Source: Chrysogorgia sp. JL179-B06
Taxonomy: Eukaryota; Cnidaria; Anthozoa; Scleralcyonacea; Chrysogorgiidae
Direction of reading: 5' to 3'
Assembly: GCA_035772405.1 (NCBI GenBank)
Contig: JAYKKM010000450.1
Location: 3,694,501 to 3,758,500 of the forward strand
DNA length: 64,000 bases
The translations under genes were made by a program, and so were the position numbers. Every line of letters begins with the position of its first letter. Within the stretch, counting starts at the first letter, position 1. This document shows positions 12,301-21,034 of this stretch, in pieces. The notes beneath the pieces are model-generated. The model was not told the origin of the DNA. It saw nothing but the letters and a program-made list of their open reading frames with translations, and ran no database searches.

Positions 12301-12357
12301 TTAGTAATAATAATAATAACAATAATATTAATAATAGTAATATTAATATTAATTAGA
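12301..12357. repeat. ATA/ATT-rich simple repeat
   Basis: Interrupted AATAAT/ATTAAT units sit just outside the left arm of the fold-back at 12358. A comparable AATAATAGTAGT tract lies outside its right arm at about 12578-12630. Confidence 0.8.
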
Positions 12358-12546
12358 TGTGTGAAGTTGATCGTCCAGGTTGTTGTAGTTTTGAGAAAGA
12401 CTATTGTTGGTGACTGAAGTTTCGACGGCCTCAGCGGCGGTCATCTTCAGAGTCAAGTGACTCTGAGGCCGTCGAAACGTCAGTCACCAACAATAGTCTT
12501 TCTCAAGACTACAACAACCTGGACGATCAACTTCACACATCTAATG
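12358..12546. mobile_element. Fold-back element with Penelope-like tail motif
   Basis: Two arms of about 75 bp are near-perfect inverted copies. GTGTGAAGTTGATCGTCCAG at the left returns as CTGGACGATCAACTTCACAC at the right, and GACTATTGTTGGTGACTGA returns as TCAGTCACCAACAATAGTC. The centre carries CCGTCGAAACGTCAGTC on plus, with GATGACCGCCGCTGAGGCCG on minus. This is the GAAAC-containing tail motif seen at several Penelope-like loci here. It looks like two tails joined in inverted orientation. No coding sequence is present. Confidence 0.75.
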
Positions 12547-12730
12547 ATACTCCTAGGTTCAAACCATTTACTTTTGTAATATTAATATTAATAATAATAA
12601 TAGTAGTAGCAATAATAGTAGTAATAATAATGAAAACCTTTCATTCCGATAACAAGATAATTACGAAGCAAAAACAATTCCAATTCCAATTTTAGAGGCA
12701 CGTATCACTCCGCTAAATAATTAACAATGA

Positions 12731-12821
12731 TACCATGAGCTGCTCGAGTCGTATATGAGCTCATAGCCAATGAGGCGCTTCGAGTTGGCTATTAGTTCGT
12801 ATACGACGAGAGCGAATGGTA
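12731..12821. repeat. Imperfect palindrome of about 90 bp
   Basis: TACCATGAGC and GAGTCGTATATGAGC at the left pair with GTATACGACGAGAGCG and AATGGTA at the right. ATAGCCAA in the inner left pairs with TTGGCTAT. This is consistent with a very small inverted-repeat element. Confidence 0.55.
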
Positions 12822-12958
12822 TAATTGTTTTATTATATAGCCAAACACTTAGTCAGGGGTCTCTTTATAAAACCGTATCGATTTCAGCTTTTTTCGACCT
12901 AAAAAACATGCCGCCATCTTGTTTTTTCTCTGCTGCTAGCCAATCAAATTGCGAGATA

Positions 12959-13502
12959 CAGTAAAAACCCGCGAGTAAGAACCTAGTTTTTAAGAACCTG
13001 TTAGGCTAAAATTTGCCAGTTATACCCCCTCTATACAAGAACCTGTTTAGCCTAAAATTTGAAACAGGTTCTTATTTTCTAAAATCTATATAAAAAGATG
13101 TGTACACTTGGGTGAATAAGATACAGATCAACATTTTTGGAGACACAGGTGCCTTATTACTCCAATTTAATACAATGTAAATGCCAATGTTGAAAATCAA
13201 ATAGAATTGTTATTGTTGTAATTACACATAAATACTGTAACTGTATATATATAGCATATGGAAGAGTCTGTTTTTTTCATGAATTTCTTTATAAATAATT
13301 ACATGGTATGCAGATGTTATGTTATAAGGAATACAGGCTGAATACCACTAAATTCTATTAGCTACAATGTATTTTTTTCTTTAGAAAGTAAGAACCTATT
13401 TAAGAACCTAAATAGCCTCAATTTGTGCTAAGTACCATTTATATAAGAACCTGTTTAGGCTAACTTGGGAAAACGCAGGTTCTTACTTGCGGGTTTTTAC
13501 TG
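12959..13502. mobile_element. TA-flanked MITE (Tc1/mariner-like ends)
   Basis: The element begins CAGTAAAAACCCGCGAGTAA and ends with the inverted counterpart TTACTTGCGGGTTTTTACTG. A TA dinucleotide lies at each side (12957-12958 and 13503-13504), as left by Tc1/mariner transposases. AAGAACCT repeats several times inside both arms. It is 544 bp long with no transposase frame, so it is non-autonomous. The superfamily is inferred from the TA duplication and CAGT ends. Confidence 0.8.
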
Positions 13503-13802
13503 TAGCTCATATCCTACTAGTAGAGGATCGATAGCCCCTGAATTAAGATCACAGATCAATCGAGAATAATGCCTGATGTTTTATACAAGAATCTCGAATT
13601 CAAAACAGTCCTAACTCCAACCTTACTCTAAACCTAATAAAAACATTTTACGATAATGCTTTATTTTAGAAATAACAGCTGATTTCAACTTCGTCCCCCA
13701 GCAGATAATCTATGTGACGTCATTTTGGCATTTATATGAAACTTTACCAAGTAAAAATACGAATCCACAACAACCCCTCGGCCATCGTGAAGGCCCTGTA
13801 GT

Positions 13803-13962
13803 AAAAAGTATTTTGGCAAGTATACATGCATAGCCAAATAACGATATTTTATTGATCATCTTATAAGTGCGTGATGCCATGATATTTTAAGTATGTTTTT
13901 ATTTATTTGTAATTTATCGGAAAAGAACACCATACCAATCCTATCTTCTCATACCAGTGAAT
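13803..13962. repeat. Dispersed repeat, copy 1 (second at 52378-52545)
   Basis: The two stretches share TATACATGCATAGCCAAA, CGATATTTTATTGATCATC, TTATAAGTGCGTGATGCCAT, TATCGGAAAAGAACACCATA and CCAATCCTATCTTC with few differences. Copy 2 contains a small internal duplication. No terminal repeat or coding sequence is seen; this is probably part of a longer unidentified element. Confidence 0.7.
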
Positions 13963-14101
13963 CCTGAGCCTGGACCAATGGACCATCCTCCCTGACTAAA
14001 ACTATCGTTACATATATGTAAGAGATAAATCCTGTGAACGAGGGATGTATATGCTATATACAGCCCCGAGGATGCGTCGTGTCCGAGGGCTGTATATCGC
14101 T

Positions 14102-14104
14102 TAC

Positions 14105-14135
<31 letters not shown>

Positions 14136-14370
14136 GACGTATAATACAATATAAGTGTATATTATAAGTGTTTTTCTCCCAAATTTGATATACAATAGTC
14201 TCAATGCTCTTACAACAACATATTCTTAATGTTACTTATAAAACAAATTACAGTTTCATTATAAGATAAAGCCTACTACATATATTACCATGCACTATGA
14301 ACAAAAAACTATTAATTTTAAAAAAGAAAAGTCTTAAGTGCTGACTTAAAACTAAAATATCAATGCTCAA
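14102..14370 (-). mobile_element. LINE 3' end fragment (same family as 18800-19275)
   Basis: After an (AAT)n tract at 14105-14133 come CAATAGTCTCAATGCTCTTA, AACAACATATTCTTAA, ATTACAGTTTCATTA and AAAAAGAAAAGTCTTAAGTG. The copy in the Hakai intron at 18800-19275 shows the same order and continues into coding sequence. This copy is therefore the 3' untranslated end and microsatellite tail of a minus-strand LINE. Confidence 0.7.
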
Positions 14371-14490
14371 ATATCAAACGACGTGTTTGAGAAAAATAAG
14401 GTGGTCGAAGTTGATCCGTTGCGGTACGTAACAAGGCTGCACTAGGTTTTCCTCAGTATACATCCCGACGTTCGAGGGATTTATCTGACT

Positions 14491-14660
14491 TATTTCATGA
14501 TTGAGGAGGTTTTCCAACAAAGTTGTGTCTATTTTTTCCACCTTGGACAAAGATTTCCCTAGTTTTTTTCTTCATTTCTTATCTAATTAGTATTCATAGG
14601 GCTGTATGCTAGATAAAGCCCGCGGTAAATCAAAGAAAACCGACTCAATCATGAAATAAT
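14491..14660. mobile_element. Short inverted-repeat element, copy 1 (second at 56583-56733)
   Basis: The ends are TATTTCATGATTGAGGAGGT and CGACTCAATCATGAAATA, inverted copies of each other. The interior includes TTGGACAAAGATTTCCCTAG and CTAATTAGTATTCATA. A second copy in reverse orientation at 56583-56733 keeps the same ends and interior. It is about 170 bp with no coding capacity, consistent with a MITE. Confidence 0.7.
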
Positions 14661-14904
14661 AAACAATAACCATCTAATGTTCTTTGTCTAATGTTCTATA
14701 TATAACTCTGACTCCCATGTTCCCTGCTTTTGGCACCAATTAAAGAACACAGTTTGTCCAACGGAAAATTTTTATCATGTCATCATTTTTTGCGAACTGT
14801 TCGGTCAGATATTCTGCTTTCCCAAAATACTGGAAAGTTCTCTATTTCAGAGGCTCTAGAATCTCAAAATTTTCTGGTTTGTAGTGGTATGTAGTGCCCT
14901 GGTA

Positions 14905-15120
14905 ATAAGCCAGTTCGTAATGTCGACGTTCTGCGTCGGGATAAAACTTATTTCAATTCATAACATCAGGATGGGGAATTCAGTATAACGAATTTGCAAG
15001 TGTAAATAGAAATGCAAATGTCTATTGTGGTTTTAGCCTGATGTTATGAATTGAAATAAGTTTTATCCCGACGCAGAACACGTCATTTTGATGCGCAGTC
15101 GACATTACGAACTGGCTTAT
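14905..15120. mobile_element. Fold-back MITE just upstream of the Hakai gene
   Basis: ATAAGCCAGTTCGTAATGTC at the left returns as GACATTACGAACTGGCTTAT at the right. The inner arms GTTCTGCGTCGGGATAAAAC and TTTCAATTCATAACATCAGG also return inverted. About 70 bp of unique loop separate them. The right arm has an extra 20 bp. It ends about 115 bp before the Hakai start codon and could therefore lie in or beside the promoter. Confidence 0.75.
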
Positions 15121-15232
15121 TGACTATTGAGTAACCAACCATCCATGGTAACCAAATAGTTTGAGACTAAGATCTGAGAGTAAAGTACCTTTGTCCAGCG
15201 GTGTTCCTAAAAAACACAGCCGCGCCACTTTT

Positions 15233-15243
15233 CAAGATGGCGG
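15233..15243 (+). promoter_or_regulatory. AAGATGGCG motif over the Hakai start codon
   Basis: The sequence CAAGATGGCGG spans the predicted initiator ATG at 15237. AAGATGGCGGC is the known YY1-type element that in many animal housekeeping genes lies just downstream of the transcription start and often contains the first ATG. This suggests a very short leader and TATA-less transcription, and supports the choice of start. Confidence 0.5.
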
Positions 15244-18200
15244 ACGCAGGTGTGTTTTCAAACGTGTTGTAATATCGATAGTTTTTCTCCAGTTTTGTTT
15301 GTTTTTATGATCAAAGTTTAATGAAAATGATCATCTAATACTATGGGCTCTATAGCAGGCAAATAGAACCTACTTAGGCCAGCAAATACGAGGTTAGAAG
15401 TATTTATTATTTTATTTCAGAATTGGAGCTTGAATCAGAAGGAGCTACTGTGAGTTTAGCCCATCAACCTGTGCGAAAAAATATCTCCTTGAAACTTAAG
15501 CCAAAAGCAGAAGGGAAACCCAAGAAAAAAGAAAGAAAGAAGAGCGAGAAAAAGGCAAACACTGAAGGTATATTAATGCCTTTATGCCAAGTCCTTTATT
15601 TATTTATTTCGATTCGCCATTGGATACCACTACAGCTTACACCAATTACTGTGGCCCCGTGTAAAATTTAAAAAAAAAATTGAGTTTCAACAACAAGTGA
15701 GGGATTTCAAGTGAGTTACATTTTAGGCAAATGGATTTCCACGTACGTGGGTCTTCCTGGTTATAGATGGAGTAAAGAGTATTTGAAGCCCTGATCCCCA
15801 CACTTCAGGTATAGGGCCAATGGAAATTCAGGTTTCAGTTCACCATCCACCGGCATGGGCATGGGCATGGGCTTGAAACTACCGCATGAATTTTTCATTG
15901 TTCCAAATAATTTTCATTGGTAGATTTTCCACATCAGGACTTTCAAATATACTATTTACATCATTTGCACAATGTGTACACACTTTTTAATAGCGAAGCC
16001 TTCGATACGTTCAACAGCTTCAGTGATGATCGGTTGCCATAGCGATGGCTGTGCGCGTATCGCTGAAGTATTGATGTGTTGCTACGAATGGGTGCCACTG
16101 ACAAGGATGATAGGTCCACAGATTGATTTCATTATATTTTTGGAGCAGATAATGATTATGATTCAAATAATGTATAATGAACAAAAGCTGCATCACATTT
16201 TAAAAATCCTTGGATGATAAACTGAAAGCCCAGTTACATATGGCTAGTATTAATGCCTTTATGCCTGAGTCATTTGAAGCCATGATCTCCCCACTTCAGG
16301 GATAGTGGGGGCACTCACTTACTGCTATTGCAAAATGCAGTGAAGTCACCGGGGGAAAAAGGCATGGTGAAATCTACAACTCCATCAAAATCTGGAACTT
16401 GTCAGTTGTGAATGAATGTCAAATAACCATGTAGTGTGAAAATGCAAGTGTGGGCTGGCACTAGTACAGTAGAACCAAGATAGGCCTAGAGGAAGGTGGG
16501 GTTATGGTCTTTCACTGTCCCCTAAATGCCTTAGAAGCTTCATTCTATGTGTAGGATTTGCATGATGGTTATTGTTTCGTGCCCCTTATTTGGCCCGAGC
16601 CCTAGGGCAGTTCGGGCTGACAGTATTATAACCAACCTGTTAAGTTATACAGCAAAAGCAAGTGTATTACCCACATACCTGGGAATGACAAACTGTTGTA
16701 AATTTGATGCACCTTAGCAATTGTCTTTTGTGTTAAAACAATTCAATCATGTTTAGGTGAGAAAGAGAGCAAAAAGAAGAAGTTGGTGACTGATGTAGCC
16801 ATTCCTGTCACAAAACCAGAAAATGAATTGCTTTGGAATCAACAGGTACACTTCTACAGCATATATTTGGAAAATGAAATTTAACGTAAGATACCTGTAG
16901 CTAATAGTAAATGTTCCCAAGTTATGTTTCAGTTCAGTTCTGTTGACCTCTTCAGTTGGGCACGATGCTGGATCTGCCAGACATCTTGATCGATTATGCA
17001 GTTGTGAAGTTCCCCCATTGACAGTACTACTCAAATCAGTAGGGCGAGACATGGACGATTTTTTTATCGTTTCCGAAGCGACAGTTTTATTAACTGCGGA
17101 TCAAATTTCACAGCATCACGCAGTGTATTTTCATGTACCACGTGATGAACACCCAATTATTAACCATTGTTAACTCGTAAACAAGCTACCACGTGGTATG
17201 TAAGAATACACTTCGCAATGCTTTGAAATTTGATCTGCGGTTAATGAAACTGTCACTGTGAAGGCGATAAAAAATCGGCCCGGCCTCGCTCTACTGGTTT
17301 GAGTAGTACCCTGGCATCCTCCATGAAGAGACTTTACCATTGTCTTCTGAGTTGTCGCCTGGTTTCATCTGTTTGTATGTTGGTCCCATATGATTTCTGT
17401 GCTGGCTAGGCTTAGCCTTCGCAATGTAATCTTGTTTGTCACTTTTGTTGGTCATATTGTCCTTCCAGAGGGTTGGTTTTCAGATAACCCCCTGATGTTC
17501 AATGCTCTGTTTATATCTTTACAAGTTGTTGCTGATTGGTCAGAAAGTTCAAGACCCATTGCTGCACCAATGTGAGACATGTGCATTACCTATACTACTA
17601 TATGGAAGAATGGTATGTACCTAAGTAACTATAGACTTTGTCTGTTGCCAATTGTTTGCAAAAATTTCAATGAAGATTAGCCAAAAAAATGTAAAGAAAA
17701 GCTGCCATTTATCTTCACATTGTTTTTGGTAATTCTGCCCTGGAAACAAGTCATTTTCCGTGCACAAATTTTCATGAGCTGCCCGTGCAAAATGGCAGCC
17801 GAAATTCAAACTTTCCTGGGTTGGAGACATAAACTGGAACAAATTGCGTTTTTCAGGCCAGGCTGGAACATGTAACCATGTGATGTGCAGTGAGATACTC
17901 TAGTTTAACAGCTCATTATTTTTCCTTCAGAGTCCATGTAAACATGCATTTTGTTTGGCCTGCGCAGAAAAAGCAAATGGAAAATGCCCTAGGTAAGTTA
18001 GCAATGGAGTAAACATTTGAAAGTAATTAATTAAAAATAAAATACTGTACCCACAGCACTTTTTTCATCTGCCTATCCCATGGACTGTACAGTTTATTTT
18101 AGTTTATTAGATTTATCACTCTTAGGTGAACGGAATACCCCAACAGGCTAGAAGCCCAATTGATAGGGTTCCGAGGGCCTACGATTTAAAGTCGTTATCC

Positions 18201-20026
18201 GAGAAGACCCGAAAGTCTTACCATTTGGCTGATATCATTGCAAAGGCAGCACTTTCTGCTCAATTATTTTTAAGTCCATGAGCGGTGGTCAGACCCAGGA
18301 TTTGAACCTGCGTCTCCCAGCTCATAGACATGTGTGGTAACCACTAGACCACAACAGCTGGTAATAACCAATAAGGTTACAGTAAGAGAACTGGTCAAAT
18401 CCAGGAGTGGAATACACACTAAATTCCGTATTACACATTTCTGTACCAGTTAAACTGGTTTAGAAGAGGTAAAATCCGCCTTGTATGGAAAATCCAAAGT
18501 AAAATGTCGCATGCAAACTGTCTATTTTATTTGAACAGTAATGTACCTGTAATAAATATCCCATTGAATGGTTTACTGATAATACAGTCGGGCATTTTAC
18601 TTGTTTCTCTCATTTTTCCTCACCCTTGCAGGGCTTGGAAAAGTACATTTGAAACTCATAAAATACTCAACCGTATTATTATTATAGTATTAATATATTG
18701 GTTAATATTATCAATGTAAATTGATTAATATTATTTAATTGGAAAGTGTCAATTGCAGTATGGCAAAAAAAGGATTTTAATCAGCAACTAGGTCGCTCAT
18801 TAATAATAATAATAATAAAAGATGTATTAGGAGCATTATACAATAGTCTCAATGCTCTTACAACAATATATTCTTAAAGTTACTTATAAAACTAATTACA
18901 GTTTCATTACAAGATAAAGCCTATACTACATGTACATATATTACTGTACCACCATGAACAAAAAACTATTAATTTAAAAAAAGAAAAGTCTTAAGTGCTG
19001 ACTTAAAACTACTTAACATTTCAAAGCTTCTAATTTCCTGTGGTAATGAATTCCACAGTTTTGGTGCTGCTACCGAGAATGTTCAGTCTCCATGAGTCAC
19101 CGTTTTGGATTTTGGCCCACCGCTCCAGTAGCAGATTTTGGTGAGATGATCTCAAAGCACGAGTAGGTTTATATTTAGTTAGCAAATCAGTAATATAAAC
19201 AGGCGCCTGGCCATGCAAAGCCTTGAAAGTAATTATTAGTATCTTAAAAACAATCCTTGATCTCACTGGCAATTAAAAAATCAAAATCTCATTAGCCTTC
19301 TTCATGGGTGACTTTTTCAGATGCGGTGAGCCTGTGCAACGTATCGAGCCTGCCCGTTTGGGTCACGTGTTTGTCTGCTCGTATGGTGGCAGTCGGTACG
19401 GCATCTCGGGCTGCCGTCGGAGCTACCTCTCGCAACGCGATCTTCACGCTCACATCAAGCGTCGTCACCAGTTGGACGGCGCCGCCATTGGCGGAGACCT
19501 GTCGGCAGATTACGCCGCCGATCTCAAACGAGACATGCCAGCATATCCGGGACCGATCGCCTCCGGTCCGATGATGCGCGAGGTGCTCCCACCTCAGCCT
19601 GTCCAGCCTGAACGCCCGTTTCCCGGGCTTCCGCCCATGGTCAACGACCGGCCAATGCTCCCCACCATGCCGATGGAAGCCTACCGGAATCGCGCACCCG
19701 CCGGCAATTTCCCACCGAATCAGGGCGTCGTGCCGAGGATGGCTGCTCCGCCAGGTCCCCCAAGAGTCGGACCCGGAGATCAAGGAATGATGCGCCCGCG
19801 TTTCGACGAAATGGTACGTCACCCGACAGCGGTTGGACAACAGAATGTACGTTTTCCTCGTCCCGAGGGAGAAGTACGGCCGGCGTGGTTACCCAACGAA
19901 AGAGACTGGGGTCCTGGTCCCCGAGGGGAAAGCAACTGGATGCCTCCGAGGTCGGAGGGTGGCCCGAGGCCTCGTGGTGTCATGCAGGATGGGCCACACT
20001 TTAATAGAAACCCACCTTTTTATTAA
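15237..20026 (+). CDS. CBLL1: E3 ubiquitin-protein ligase Hakai (CBLL1-type)
   Basis: Six exons join in phase at GT-AG sites: 15237-15249, 15421-15567, 16757-16845, 17526-17612, 17931-17992 and 19321-20026 (367 residues). A lysine-rich N-terminus leads to a C3HC4 RING (C99, C102, C115, H117, C120, C123, C131, C134) split over exons 4-6. The Hakai-specific C2H2 zinc finger follows (C152, C164, H177, H182), with [15 protein letters not shown] as signature. The rest is a proline-rich tail to PPFY. Family knowledge: Hakai forms a dimer whose composite zinc domain binds phosphotyrosine targets such as E-cadherin, and it is a subunit of the nuclear m6A-writer accessory complex with WTAP, VIRMA and ZC3H13. 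The SYGGSRYG insert before C164 is longer than in human. The gene is complete; its introns hold a fold-back, a SINE and a LINE fragment. The first exon supplies only four full codons and is the least certain part. Confidence 0.93.
17024..17309. mobile_element. Fold-back MITE in Hakai intron 3
   Basis: GTACTACTCAAATCAGTAGG at the left edge returns inverted as CTACTGGTTTGAGTAGTA at the right. TTAACTGCGGATCAAATTTC pairs with AAATTTGATCTGCGGTTAA, and TACCACGTGATG with CTACCACGTGGTA near the centre. The element is about 286 bp with arms of about 120 bp. An open frame runs across the left arm, but it is not part of Hakai: exon 3 splices past it. Confidence 0.8.
18092..18362 (-). mobile_element. SINE family A in Hakai intron 5
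   Basis: A full-length copy in minus orientation. The tRNA-like head at about 18362-18290 has GTGGTCTAGTGGTTACCACA and GGTTCAAATCCTGGGTCTGA. The body CCGAAAGTCTTACC, seen in plus orientation, and a TTTAGTTTATTAGATTTAT tail complete it. It differs from the copy at 60464-60739 at scattered positions. Confidence 0.85.
18800..19275 (-). pseudogene. LINE C-terminus and 3' tail in Hakai intron 5
   Basis: The minus-strand frame 19272-19030 contains [40 protein letters not shown] and [12 protein letters not shown], the well-known C-terminal segment of L2/CR1-type LINEs. Non-coding sequence follows and ends in an (AAT)n tract at about 18803-18826, the expected 3' microsatellite. The element is 5'-truncated. 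Its tail family recurs at 14102-14370 and 45140-45324. Confidence 0.88.
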
Positions 20027-20073
20027 GATTTTTATTTAAACTGGAAATGTAGTAAACAAATATATTACTTTTA

Positions 20074-20079
20074 AATAAA
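20074..20079 (+). terminator. Polyadenylation signal for the Hakai gene
   Basis: AATAAA lies 48 bases after the TAA stop at 20024-20026 and just before the fold-back element at 20081. It is the only canonical signal in the short 3' flank, giving a 3' UTR of under 100 bases if used. Confidence 0.6.
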
Positions 20080-20080
20080 A

Positions 20081-20453
20081 GGTCTTTAAGTATAATGTTT
20101 AGAAATGTTAATAGTTTCACAGTGTCTGCTCTTGTGCTCGAGAAATAACGTTTTCATTCTCGTATTTTATGCTTCTGGACGCCGAAGAGTTTGTTCGACG
20201 GCTCAAAGTTTATGTACAGCGGTGGTCTTCTTTTCAATTTTGACGTCATTGAGTGCTTGTCTTTTGTTCCTTGCACTGAAGCGACGTCAAAATTAAAAGA
20301 ATCCCCCGCTGGACATCGAGTCTGAGCCGTCGAGCTAACTCTAAAATGGCGGCGTCCAGAAGCATAAAATACGAGAATGAAAACGTTATCTCTCGAGTAC
20401 AAGAGCAGATACTGTAAAACTATTAACATTTCAAAACATTATACTTAAAGGCC
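20081..20453. mobile_element. Large fold-back MITE between the two genes
   Basis: The arms are long inverted copies: TTTAAGTATAATGTTTAG at the left returns as AAACATTATACTTAAA at the right. TTCATTCTCGTATTTTATGC pairs with GCATAAAATACGAGAATGAA, and CAATTTTGACGTC pairs with GACGTCAAAATT. It is about 373 bp with no coding sequence. It begins 2 bp after the Hakai AATAAA, so transcripts that read through would carry a long hairpin. The AAAATGGCGGCGTCCAGA phrase in the right arm belongs to the element and is not a gene start. Confidence 0.8.
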
Positions 20454-20692
20454 TTTGATTTAAATATTACTTTAAGCAGTTTATGAACATAGATTATCTT
20501 TGTGCGTCCTTAGTAAAATGTTGCAATAACGTGGTCTTAAAGAGTGAAAATATGGGACTTTAGTGTCCAGTTGGAGTTGAAACTGTGATAACTTCACATT
20601 CTGTATAAAATTGTTTGAAAGATGTATCGCTGGAAACAAGAGAAAATAATGTTCTTTTCTGTAGAGCAGTTTATCAGTATTGAGCAGTATCT

Positions 20693-20850
20693 TTCATAAT
20701 TAATATCTTTCATAATTAATATCTTCATAATTAATATCATCTTTCGTAATTAATATCTTTCATAATTAATATCTTTCATAATTAATATCATCTTTCGTAA
20801 TTAATCTTCATCTTTCATAATTAATATCAGTATCATAATTAATTAATTTC
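20693..20850. repeat. CATAATTAATATCTTT tandem array
   Basis: About eight units of TTTCATAATTAATATC, some with an added ATC or with CGTAATTAAT, run head to tail. They lie between the fold-back element and the end of the coiled-coil gene. Confidence 0.85.
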
Positions 20851-21034
20851 TAATTAAAACATCGCTAGTCAAGTAACTAGCTTGCAAATACTTATCACAA
20901 TACTGCAGGATACCCGTCACGTTCGTACACAAATGCAGTTAACGCGGGATATTTAAAAACCAGTCAGCATTGAATGACCAAGACATTTCTTTGTGGAAAC
21001 GTACTTGTGTTGTGGTATCACAGCACACCGTTTT

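Noticed and set aside
16943..17173. 76-codon plus frame considered as the missing Hakai exon
   Set aside because: It lacks the expected CxxC...LPI..YGRM pattern and runs into a fold-back MITE. The true exon was found at 17526-17612.
19292..19840. 182-codon minus frame opposite Hakai exon 6
   Set aside because: A shadow of the GC-rich Hakai exon. It has His/Arg-rich, antisense-type composition and no motif.
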